7,626 bases of DNA from Saprospiraceae bacterium (GTDB lineage Bacteria > Bacteroidota > Bacteroidia > Chitinophagales > Saprospiraceae): NCBI GenBank assembly GCA_027009605.1, contig JALVCY010000598.1:1-7626 (forward strand), written 5' to 3'. The position numbers and the translations under genes were made by a program. Positions 1 through 7,303 of this stretch are shown here, piece after piece; position 1 is the first letter of the stretch, and each line of letters begins with the position of its first letter. Under the pieces are notes generated by a model. That model was not told the DNA's origin, made no database searches, and worked only from the letters and a program-made list of their open reading frames with translations.

Positions 1-52
1 GCCGAATTCATGATGGTGCGGGGAAATGATTTTGGGGTTTGATAGTTGAAGA

Positions 53-119
53 AGTTGATTCGCTTCGCTAGTTGATTCGCTCGCAGGCTTCGCTAGTTGA
101 TTCGCTTCGCTAGTTGAGA
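53..119. repeat. Type I repeat, block 1 (three units)
   Basis: Units start with AGTTGATTCGC and end with TTCGCT and come in two lengths. The 17-nt form AGTTGATTCGCTTCGCT lies at 53-69 and 95-111. The 25-nt form, with TCGCAGGC inserted between those halves, lies at 70-94. The block ends in AGTTGAGA. The repeat meets stop codons soon in all three plus-strand frames and is non-coding. Confidence 0.85.
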
Positions 120-148
120 GATTTGGGTTTTTGTTTGGGTTTTTACTT
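70..148 (+). repeat. 79-bp direct duplication, copy 1
   Basis: Positions 70-148 match 201-279 at 78 of 79 bases; the one difference is G86 versus A217. The copy includes a 25-nt and a 17-nt type I unit plus a T/G-rich tail with two runs of TTTGGGTTTTT type. The copies start 131 bp apart. Confidence 0.9.
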
Positions 149-200
149 CATTATATGATATTTGGATTTCTGTTTGGGGTTTAGTTGAAGAAGTTGAAGA

Positions 201-279
201 AGTTGATTCGCTCGCAAGCTTCGCTAGTTGATTCGCTTCGCTAGTTGAGAGATTTGGGTTTTTGTTTGGGTTTTTACTT
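201..279 (+). repeat. 79-bp direct duplication, copy 2 (contains type I block 2)
   Basis: Second copy of the 79-bp duplication. It holds one 25-nt type I unit (201-225) and one 17-nt unit (226-242), preceded by short GTTGAAGAA repeats at 184-200. Its first 48 bases (201-248) recur without mismatch at 5176-5223, beyond the large gene. Confidence 0.9.
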
Positions 280-400
280 TATCATTTGATGAGTTGACTT
301 CGAAAAGTTGGACACAGTGGTTTGTTCTTGGAGTCATAAAAATTTATTTATCTCTTTAATTTCCGGCCGAGTGGATTTTTTGGAGCGAACTCAACAGTAC
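280..400. other. Intergenic spacer with no recognised feature
   Basis: Between the repeat block and the terminator of the large gene I see no gene, RNA or promoter that I can support. The stretch is AT-rich in its middle (338-362). Confidence 0.5.
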
Positions 401-401
401 T

Positions 402-437
402 AAAAAAAAAAGCAACCCCCACTTACGCAGGAGTTGC
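402..437 (-). terminator. Rho-independent terminator of the glycosidase-like gene
   Basis: On the minus strand, starting 39 nt after the stop codon, GCAACTCCT (437-429) pairs with GGGGGTTGC (420-412). This gives nine base pairs, two of them G-T wobbles, around an 8-nt loop, followed at once by ten T residues (411-402). The plus strand lacks a T tract after the hairpin, so it works in one direction only. Confidence 0.8.
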
Positions 438-476
438 ATTACCAACAATGTAAAAGTCTCTCTTTCGAGAAAACTC

Positions 477-3400
477 CTAGTCTTTTACAAATCGCAAAAC
501 AATACCGGTGGACATTCGGACAAAATACATTCCGGTCTTGAAATTGGAAATATCAAATTCTATGGTAGAAGTGCCTTTGGCTATCCTCTTGGATTTTATT
601 GCTAATTGCTTTCCATAAAAATCATAAATCGCTATGGACAAATCTTCGGTATCAGCTGTGGCCACCTGTACAAACAAAATATCCGATGCAGGATTGGGAT
701 AGAGTTTTACTTGATCTTTCCAATTCGTTCTCGGCTGCGGTACCGGCTGAGCTCCGGCACAGTTTATTTCTACCAAATAGTTTTTGGCGACCCATTGATT
801 CACCATTGACCAACCTCCATCCCAGAAATTCATTACGGCAAAATCATTTTCAGAAGAGTTACTTCCATCCATTTGGGTATAGCCTAGCGGGCTACCGTCC
901 GTCCAGACCAATTGGCCTTCATTCGCTGCATCGTTGAGCCCAATCAAAGTATAATTATTGATATGAGACCGCAAGAATTCATTTTCCGTAGCGTCCTCGA
1001 TTTTTGCCAGATAACCACCTAGCGAGGTTGCCAAGGCAGAAGCATCGTTCCAGTTGGCTATGTCATCAGATAGATAGTAGGCGTGCCCGTTGTGCATTCC
1101 CAAAGAAGTATAACCCGCCAAAGTAGTGGCACATCCTCCCCCACCGGCTGTATTCACAGTAACAGTAAAAGTACAAGAAGCCGCATTATTACACGCATCG
1201 GATGCTTGGTAAGTGATGGTCACAGGATTCCCCGTTGCCGCAAAGAAGCTCCCGGATACCGGGCCGCCGGATTGCAAAATCTGTAAACCGTCGGACGGGC
1301 ATGTGGTCGTTGCTGTTGCCGGATTCCAATTCACTAAGGCGCCCCCATTTCCGGTTTCTGTAACGACCAAACTAGCCGGACAAACCAAATCAATACTTGT
1401 CGCCGAGCTGCCACAATTCTTTTCCATTAAAAATGGCTTATAGACGTATTGGCTAACCATTTGCCAAGTTCCTGCCCAAAAATTCATCACGGCAAAATCA
1501 TTTTCCGTAGAATTAGAATAACTCAAATCTAAGCTAACCGGCTCATTATCAGCCCATTGTCCGACTCCTTCAGTGGCTTCATCATTAAATCCGATAAAAA
1601 CCATTGCATTATTCAGATGATTTTTCACAAAGTCATTTTCCGCTTGATTATTCATGGTTGCCAGATAGCCCCCGGCATTTTCTGCCAAGACTTTAGCCTG
1701 CTGCCAAGGCACGGATGCATCCGAAATATAATATCCATGGCCATTCCATTCTCCGATTTTGATAAAGCCCGGAATCGCATCACAAGTGCCCCCACTACCT
1801 GCATCGGTCACCGAAATGGTAAAGCTACAACTTTTTGTATGACCACAATTATCTGTTGCTTGATAGCTGATAACATGATTCCCAATATTAAAAATAGATC
1901 CCGGTGGCGGCCCGGCTGTGCGTGTAATGGTCACCGCACTATTGGCCGGGCAAGTAGTCGTCGCCGTGGGTACGTCCCAAGTGGCGACAACCGAACCGGT
2001 CGTTGTGGTCAAACTCATATTATCCGGACAAGCCGACATCGTTAAGTCACCACTTCCGGCACCGAAGCAATCCATTTCCATGACCATTTTTCGAGCGGCC
2101 CATTGATGATCAAAAGCCCATGTCCCATCCCAAGGCAATAGGATACCAAAGTCATGCGTCCCATCATTTAAGCCACACCAAGTACAACTAGACAAATTGG
2201 TATAACCGACAGCCTCTCCATTGACCCAAGCTAAAGCCCCTTCAGTGGACGCATCGTTGAGACCAATATGTGCCATTTCTGAAATATTATTTTTAATAAA
2301 TTCATTTTCAGCGGCGCTATTTATGCTTACTAAATATCCGCCTTGTGCTTGCGCTAAATTTTTATTTTCATTCCAGCTTAATGCGCCATCCGATTGGTAA
2401 TATTTATGCCCCTGAAAACTACCCAAGGTGGTAAATCCGGCAATCGAAGATGGACAGCCCCCACCCCCACCGGGAGAAACCGTTACCGTAAATGATTGAG
2501 ACAGGCTATTCCCACAATTATCTGTAAATGAATAAGTTACCGTTTGCGGATTGCCCGTTGCAGCTATATATTGGCCGATAGAAGGGCCTGCCGTTTGAGT
2601 AACGACCACTTGTCCACCGGGGCAAGTCGTGGTGGCTGTTGGTGTATCCCAATAAACATTCAATCCGTTGGCATCAATCAAACTAATATCCGTAGGAAAA
2701 TTAGTAATAGTAATGCCGGTTGGAGCTATATTCCCACAATCAAATTCCATCATAAAAAATTGCGGTGTCGTCCCATCATTAAAACTCCACTTTCCATTCC
2801 AAGGATGAAATTCAGCAAAATCATTTGTAGAGGTATTGGGCAAGCACCAAGAACAATCGTCAAAATTAGTGTAAGTCACCGGAGCGCCACTTTCCCAAGT
2901 CAAATTCCCTTCAACTTGAGCATCTGACAAACCAATATATCCGGCATCAGCAAATTGATAGCGCAAAAATTCATTCTCCGCTTGCGTCTCAATGGAGAGT
3001 AACTTGGCGCCATAAGATGCGGCCACAGCCACTGCTTCTTGATAAGTTTTTTTGAATTTTGAAATAAAATATTTGTGCCCGTCCCGTTGGCCGGCAAACT
3101 TAAAGTCCCATAAAGAGATGCGACAAGTCGTATTAATCCCTCCGGTACTGGAAACCGCTACCCTAGTGGCGCAGTGTTTGGTATTCCCACAATGGTCAGT
3201 TGCGGTATAACCCACGACAGTCACTCCAAAAGGGAAAAAATCACCGTTTACGCCTCCGGTAGAAGTCACACTCACGACTCCATCCGGGCAGGTCGTGGAG
3301 GCCGTTGGTTCTGTCCAATTTACAACCGCCCCTCCATCAGATTCCGGCGCCGGCACTTCTATCAAATTTCCTGCCGGACAATTCAAAGTCAAAGCTCCTG

Positions 3401-4991
3401 TATTTCCCGGAAGGGTAAAAAACACCGGAGTTCCTGTCAATTGAATATTTTGAGAAGAGACTAAACCGGTCGTATTTGTCTGTGAATAATCCCAATACCG
3501 GACATTCATGTTTTGCCCATAAGATGCTGGAAATGAATAGGTTGCGTTAGCAGATTCAGACAAATCCGTTTGAGTACGAGCCCAAAGCATATAAATATAG
3601 GAGCCATCTGTTCGCTGAAAAGCGCCCCCCTTCACCCCATTCGGCAAATTCAGATGATTGGTCTCTACCTGAGAAAAAGTAGCATCCGCCAATAAGCCGG
3701 CCGCCGTAGCATGAGCAATACCTTGCGGCAAAATAGAGGCTTGCCCGGGCTCTAAATTATTAATATTACTATAAAAACCCATCGCATCAAAGGAGCCGAC
3801 GGCGTTGGCTTCGGTTGTCCGTTCTGCCAATTGCCAAACATGAGTTTGGGTCAATCCTATTTTGATGGCATTGGCTATGGACTTCATGATATAATTCTTC
3901 TGCAATTCGTCCGAACCAAAATATTCGCCGAAAGGCAAGCGGGGAACATCCATCTCCGTAACTATTAATAATTTTTCCGGATAAGTCGCCCCATCATAGC
4001 CATAAGTAGCCAACAAATTTTTTCGTTGATTCACTCGTCCATTAAAGCCTTCAACGGCTCCATCCGAATGACGAGAATAAACAAAGCCCCCGACATTATT
4101 ATCCCAATATCGAATACTTCCGTCAAAATGGGGATAAGCATGAAAACCGACCACATCAAAGTAGGCGCCTGCTTTCAAGGGATATTCAGGCGTCACTTGT
4201 CCCCCATTCGGATTGTCTGTATTGCGCATCAAGGCATCTAAGAAAGCATCCGTCCCGATTCCCGAAAGGACAATATAATCATCCGGCGAATAGGTCTTCA
4301 CCACTTCATAAGTAATTCGTAGTGTCCGAATATAATGCTGAATCGGCGCCCGCAAAATAATATCACAGGGATCGGGGTCATTCTCATACCAATTTCCGGG
4401 CTGGCCGGGCTGCAAAGAACTTTTGTAGCCGGACAGGTCAAAACCGGGCTCATTCCAAACTTCCCAAAACTTCACATGGTCTCCAACGGTGGTCACCAAA
4501 TCATAGACATATTTGGCCATATAATTATTTTCATTAATGGCAGTGCCGTTAGCGCCCCCATCCCATATCGGCTCATACAAATTAGCAAACATCGTCGTCT
4601 CGACCGGATCACTAGGGCAATAATCGACCGGATCCCGATGATCAGGATGCGCCACCCCTACGACTAAAGTATTGTCTTTGATACCCAAGGCGGCATAATA
4701 TTCATAAACCGGAATCCAATTATTGTAGTCCCAAATAATTCCATAATGCTCCGGCAACGTCCCCCGAATAGCCTGGACGCCCGCCCCGGGAATATTCACA
4801 GCTGCATTGCCGGCCGCTAGGTCAGTGAGCTCAAAATTGGTCCAATTTCCGCCATAATATCCGGGATTGACACCGGCCAGATATTTTCCGGTATAAGGTG
4901 CGATTTGGTCATTGGCAGAGTAGTTGACTTGCGCCAAAAGAGAGCCGGCCACTAATAAACCAATGAGAATCAGTAGATTACGATTTTTCAT
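477..4991 (-). CDS. Secreted glycosidase-like protein with four HYR/C-type-lectin pairs and a T9SS type A sorting domain
   Basis: A 1504-aa exported protein. Residues 1-20 form a signal peptide (Lys/Arg start, Leu/Ile/Gly/Ala core, LLA before Q21). Residues ~21-435 resemble a clan GH-A (beta/alpha)8 glycosidase: WNEP at 179-182 gives E181 as likely acid/base, and VTE at 344-346 gives E346 as likely nucleophile. Residues ~436-535 look like the beta-sandwich that often follows such barrels. Four HYR (Ig-like) domains follow (536-614, 757-838, 983-1062, 1200-1280), each with TTCP, alternating with four C-type-lectin domains (623-752, 846-975, 1070-1193, 1287-1411) recognised by GHxYY/GHKYF, ENEF/ENDF and IGLxD/IGFND; the pair repeats every ~220 residues. 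Residues 1428-1504 begin KLYPNPASD and end in a Lys-Asp beta-strand, a T9SS type A signal, so the protein should cross the outer membrane and be attached or released. The ATG at 4991 is chosen because it opens the signal peptide; a TTG at 5021 would add ten residues. The substrate and exact GH family cannot be told. The gene is intact, with its own terminator. Confidence 0.9.
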   Translation of the reverse strand: MKNRNLLILIGLLVAGSLLAQVNYSANDQIAPYTGKYLAGVNPGYYGGNWTNFELTDLAAGNAAVNIPGAGVQAIRGTLPEHYGIIWDYNNWIPVYEYYAALGIKDNTLVVGVAHPDHRDPVDYCPSDPVETTMFANLYEPIWDGGANGTAINENNYMAKYVYDLVTTVGDHVKFWEVWNEPGFDLSGYKSSLQPGQPGNWYENDPDPCDIILRAPIQHYIRTLRITYEVVKTYSPDDYIVLSGIGTDAFLDALMRNTDNPNGGQVTPEYPLKAGAYFDVVGFHAYPHFDGSIRYWDNNVGGFVYSRHSDGAVEGFNGRVNQRKNLLATYGYDGATYPEKLLIVTEMDVPRLPFGEYFGSDELQKNYIMKSIANAIKIGLTQTHVWQLAERTTEANAVGSFDAMGFYSNINNLEPGQASILPQGIAHATAAGLLADATFSQVETNHLNLPNGVKGGAFQRTDGSYIYMLWARTQTDLSESANATYSFPASYGQNMNVRYWDYSQTNTTGLVSSQNIQLTGTPVFFTLPGNTGALTLNCPAGNLIEVPAPESDGGAVVNWTEPTASTTCPDGVVSVTSTGGVNGDFFPFGVTVVGYTATDHCGNTKHCATRVAVSSTGGINTTCRISLWDFKFAGQRDGHKYFISKFKKTYQEAVAVAASYGAKLLSIETQAENEFLRYQFADAGYIGLSDAQVEGNLTWESGAPVTYTNFDDCSWCLPNTSTNDFAEFHPWNGKWSFNDGTTPQFFMMEFDCGNIAPTGITITNFPTDISLIDANGLNVYWDTPTATTTCPGGQVVVTQTAGPSIGQYIAATGNPQTVTYSFTDNCGNSLSQSFTVTVSPGGGGGCPSSIAGFTTLGSFQGHKYYQSDGALSWNENKNLAQAQGGYLVSINSAAENEFIKNNISEMAHIGLNDASTEGALAWVNGEAVGYTNLSSCTWCGLNDGTHDFGILLPWDGTWAFDHQWAARKMVMEMDCFGAGSGDLTMSACPDNMSLTTTTGSVVATWDVPTATTTCPANSAVTITRTAGPPPGSIFNIGNHVISYQATDNCGHTKSCSFTISVTDAGSGGTCDAIPGFIKIGEWNGHGYYISDASVPWQQAKVLAENAGGYLATMNNQAENDFVKNHLNNAMVFIGFNDEATEGVGQWADNEPVSLDLSYSNSTENDFAVMNFWAGTWQMVSQYVYKPFLMEKNCGSSATSIDLVCPASLVVTETGNGGALVNWNPATATTTCPSDGLQILQSGGPVSGSFFAATGNPVTITYQASDACNNAASCTFTVTVNTAGGGGCATTLAGYTSLGMHNGHAYYLSDDIANWNDASALATSLGGYLAKIEDATENEFLRSHINNYTLIGLNDAANEGQLVWTDGSPLGYTQMDGSNSSENDFAVMNFWDGGWSMVNQWVAKNYLVEINCAGAQPVPQPRTNWKDQVKLYPNPASDILFVQVATADTEDLSIAIYDFYGKQLAIKSKRIAKGTSTIEFDISNFKTGMYFVRMSTGIVLRFVKD

Positions 4992-5058
4992 AGAATTTTT
5001 TTTTCCGAAAGGAAACAACAAAAATGTGGAAATATGCTTGCAATAACGAAGTGAGTGC

Positions 5059-5066
5059 TAAAGATA
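5059..5066 (-). promoter_or_regulatory. Possible -7 element of the glycosidase-like gene
   Basis: Read on the minus strand this is TATCTTTA, one base off TAnnTTTG, about 68 nt before the ATG at 4991. No TTG or TTTG lies at the expected distance upstream; the nearest, at 5098-5100, is 31 nt away. A second near-match, TACGTTTT at 5112-5119, also lacks a -33 partner. The promoter is therefore a guess. Confidence 0.2.
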
Positions 5067-5149
5067 AGAAAAATTTTGCCTTCTCTTCTCCATTTTTCAA
5101 AAAAATTGATAAAAACGTAACCGCTTAGCAGGAATTAATTTTGTTGATA

Positions 5150-5223
5150 AGTTGATTCGCTGCGCTAGTTGAAAGAGTTGATTCGCTCGCAAGCTTCGCT
5201 AGTTGATTCGCTTCGCTAGTTGA
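5150..5223. repeat. Type I repeat, block 3 (three units)
   Basis: A variant 17-nt unit ending CTGCGCT (5150-5166), a short AGTTGAAAG link, then a 25-nt unit (5176-5200) and a 17-nt unit (5201-5217). Positions 5176-5223 are identical to 201-248 and in the same orientation, so the large gene sits between direct copies. Confidence 0.9.
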
Positions 5224-5239
5224 AGAAGTTGAGACGTTC

Positions 5240-5315
5240 GCCTTCGGCTCTCTTGTTGAGAACTCGTCCCGATTACTATCGTGGATTCGGACTTCGTGGT
5301 TGAGAGCTTCGCAGG
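5240..5315. repeat. Degenerate TTC-core units and a bulged hairpin
   Basis: GCC-TTC-GGC (5240-5248), AC-TTC-GT (5291-5297) and GC-TTC-GC (5306-5312) are short palindromes around TTC; the second and third are each soon followed by GGTTGAG. Between them, 5267-5285 can fold as TCC-CGAT, loop TACT, ATCG, one bulged T, GGA. These look like diverged members of the type I/II plan. Confidence 0.5.
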
Positions 5316-5355
5316 TTGAGAGGATTTGGTTTTTTGCCGGGGGTTTTACTTCATT

Positions 5356-5390
5356 ATTCGATATTCGGCATTCGGTATTCGATATTCTGT
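5356..5390 (+). repeat. Tandem heptamer array, five copies of ATTCGNN
   Basis: Five consecutive 7-nt units start at 5356, 5363, 5370, 5377 and 5384. The first four read ATTCG plus two variable bases (AT, GC, GT, AT) and the fifth is ATTCTGT. A shorter, degenerate counterpart lies at about 153-173, between the same kind of flanking sequence. Confidence 0.75.
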
Positions 5391-5418
5391 TTGGGTTTTT
5401 AGTTGAGAAAGTTGAAGA

Positions 5419-5492
5419 AGTTGAATCGCTCGCAAGCTTCGCTAGTTGATTCGCTCGCTGGCTTTGTTAGTTGATTCGCTTCGCTGGTTGAG
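5419..5492. repeat. Type I repeat, block 4 (three units)
   Basis: Two 25-nt units (5419-5443 and a diverged 5444-5468) and one 17-nt unit (5469-5485), then GGTTGAGAG. The stretch from about 5316 onward (GATTTGG, T/G-rich run, ACTTCATTAT, heptamers, TTCTGTTTGGG, GTTGAAGAAG, type I units) follows the same order as about 118-248, so it is a longer diverged copy of the element on the other side of the gene. Confidence 0.8.
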
Positions 5493-5551
5493 AGAATTGA
5501 CATTGCGAATCCTGAAAGGTGAAGGGAAGCGGGAAAAAATCCATGCAAACG

Positions 5552-5583
5552 TTTGTTTAGTTTGTAATCTCTTTGTATGTTTG
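5552..5583 (+). promoter_or_regulatory. Bacteroidota-type promoter of the symporter gene
   Basis: TTTG (5552-5555) and TATGTTTG (5576-5583) match the Bacteroidota -33 (TTTG/TTG) and -7 (TAnnTTTG) elements with 20 nt between them, within the known range. Transcription would start near 5590, leaving a leader of about 40 nt before the ATG at 5631. TTTG also occurs at 5561 and 5572, but too close to serve as -33. Confidence 0.6.
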
Positions 5584-5630
5584 CTGTCGGTGTAGGACAA
5601 AGAAGCCACCCAACAACGAAAACAACCATC

Positions 5631-7283
5631 ATGATACAAATCATTTCATTTTTAGGATTCACTGCTTTAGTAGCGATTATTTCATATTTTGCCACACGGC
5701 ATACGGATGAGCACTCTTCGGACGGCTACTTTTTAGGAGGCAGAAGCCTGACGGCCGTAGTCATTGCCGGCTCCTTGCTCTTGACCAATCTATCCACCGA
5801 ACAAATCGTCGGACTGAATGGTGCAGCCTACAAAGAAGGGATATTGGTCATGACTTGGGAGACCTTGGCAGCTATTGCCATAGTGATTACGGCGTTGTTT
5901 TTGCTGCCCCGTTACCTAAAAGGAGGCATCACGACGGTTCCCCAATTTTTAGAAAAGAGATACGACGCCCATACCAAACGAATCACTTCCATCTTGTTTC
6001 TCTTAGGTTATGTGGTTATTTTCTTGCCGATTGTGTTGTATTCCGGGGCTTTGGCGATTAACGGTATGTTTGGCGTACCGGACTTATTGGGCGTTTCCAA
6101 AGACACGGCGCTTTGGATGACCGTTTGGGGTATAGGCATTGTGGGTTCTATCTATGCGATTTTTGGAGGGCTAAAAGCAGTGGCGGTATCGGACTTAATC
6201 AATGCCATCGGTCTATTATTAGGGGGCATACTCATCCCCTATTTCGGCCTAAAGCTAATTGGTGACGGCAGCCTATTTGACGGAATCAGCACGATTATGG
6301 CCGCCCACCCGGATCGCTTTAATTCCATCGGCTCAGCCGATTCGTCCATCCCGTTTTCTACCTTTTTTACGGGTATGATGTTGGTTCAGGTATTTTATTG
6401 GGGCACCAACCAAGCCATCATCCAAAGGGCGCTTGGCGCAAAGAATTTGGCAGAAGGCCAAAAAGGATTATTACTGGCTTCCTTTATCAAAATTTTAGGG
6501 CCCATCATCGTGGTACTGCCGGGAATCATCGCTTTTCATCTTTTCGGCAACGGTCTAGACAATGCGGATGAAGCCTACCCGATGTTGGTCAACAAGGTAT
6601 TGCCCGGATATTTGGTTGGTTTCTTTGCCGCTGTACTATTTGGTGCCATTTTGAGTTCATTTAATAGTGGCCTAAACAGCTCGGTAACCTTATTTGGAGT
6701 CGATTTGTACCGGCCTTATTTTAATCCGGATGCCGGCGAAAAAGAATTAGTCAAGGCAGGCAAAAGATTTGGGATTGTCTTGGCCATATTTGCGATGCTC
6801 ATTGCACCAATGATTGCGAAATTTCCGCAAGGGCTTTTTGGGATTTTACAAGAAGCCAATGGCGCTTACAGCATCCCGATACTGACCATTATCGTGGTGG
6901 GTTATTTGACCAAAAGGGTGCCGGCGATTGCAGCCAAAATCGGCCTTCTCTCCGGGGTTATTCTATACACCATCAGCCAATTTGTGCTCAAACCACACTT
7001 GACCGCCAAAGCAATTGCTGCCGCCAAAGCAAGTGGAATAACCGATAAAGCCGCTTTAGACTCCGTCGCCGCCCATGCTTATCCGCACTACTTACATGTC
7101 ATGTTTGGATTATTTGTCATGAATGTCATCATCATGTTGATCATCGGCAAAATGCGTCCTAGGGAAGTTCCTTTTGAACAGGTCTATACCAAAGAAGTGG
7201 ACATCACCCCTTGGAAATTTGTCAAACCGGTCGGACTCATTATTACTATTATTGTGATTGGGATTTATTTGTATTTTTCGTAG
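5631..7283 (+). CDS. Sodium:solute symporter (SSS/SLC5 family), SGLT-like, probably sugar-importing
   Basis: A 550-aa inner-membrane protein, full length for the family, with about 14 hydrophobic segments (first at 2-20, last at 531-549). It should couple Na+ entry to solute uptake. Family hallmarks: YFLGGRSL (33-40); the TM1 segment NLSTEQIVG (53-61); YWGTNQAIIQR (256-266); the TM8 motif SSFNSGLNSS (342-351), whose S342/S343 fall where vSGLT has its Na+-binding serines. Aligned by spacing with remembered vSGLT positions, Q58, E77, K287, Q407 and gate Y256 match galactose-site residues, while the vSGLT Asn260 position is Gln253. This favours a sugar substrate, but the identity is open. An Ala-rich segment at ~455-486 precedes the penultimate membrane helix. 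The ATG at 5631 is chosen over an in-frame ATG at 5577 because the latter lies inside the -7 promoter element and its 18 extra residues are hydrophilic. No Shine-Dalgarno site is seen. The gene diverges from the glycosidase-like gene and is followed by a terminator. Confidence 0.9.
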   Translation: MIQIISFLGFTALVAIISYFATRHTDEHSSDGYFLGGRSLTAVVIAGSLLLTNLSTEQIVGLNGAAYKEGILVMTWETLAAIAIVITALFLLPRYLKGGITTVPQFLEKRYDAHTKRITSILFLLGYVVIFLPIVLYSGALAINGMFGVPDLLGVSKDTALWMTVWGIGIVGSIYAIFGGLKAVAVSDLINAIGLLLGGILIPYFGLKLIGDGSLFDGISTIMAAHPDRFNSIGSADSSIPFSTFFTGMMLVQVFYWGTNQAIIQRALGAKNLAEGQKGLLLASFIKILGPIIVVLPGIIAFHLFGNGLDNADEAYPMLVNKVLPGYLVGFFAAVLFGAILSSFNSGLNSSVTLFGVDLYRPYFNPDAGEKELVKAGKRFGIVLAIFAMLIAPMIAKFPQGLFGILQEANGAYSIPILTIIVVGYLTKRVPAIAAKIGLLSGVILYTISQFVLKPHLTAKAIAAAKASGITDKAALDSVAAHAYPHYLHVMFGLFVMNVIIMLIIGKMRPREVPFEQVYTKEVDITPWKFVKPVGLIITIIVIGIYLYFS

Positions 7284-7303
7284 GTATTCAGCGCTGTGAT
7301 TTT

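Noticed and set aside
1..42. Possible end of an upstream plus-strand gene (frame open from base 1 to a TGA at 40-42).
   Set aside because: Only 13 codons are visible and another plus-strand frame stays open to 29; a minus-strand ATG at 9-11 is also possible. Too short to support any.
53..279. CRISPR array.
   Set aside because: The repeats are contiguous or joined by other repeats, there are no unique spacers of even length, and no cas gene is present.
599..4667. Several open frames of 60-160 codons on the plus strand and one on the minus strand inside the large gene.
   Set aside because: They lie wholly within a gene with clear domains, have Arg/Ile/His-rich composition without recognisable motifs, and are shadows of its codon use.
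4992..5021. TTG start at 5021 for the large minus-strand gene, adding ten residues.
   Set aside because: The extension would precede a standard signal peptide that starts with its own ATG at 4991.
5150..5492. Insertion sequence or its terminal inverted repeats.
   Set aside because: The copies around the large gene are direct, not inverted, no transposase is present, and no target-site duplication could be identified.
5399..5695. Minus-strand open frames across the repeat block and the symporter start.
   Set aside because: They overlap the repeats, the promoter and the real start of the symporter, and show no protein-like pattern.
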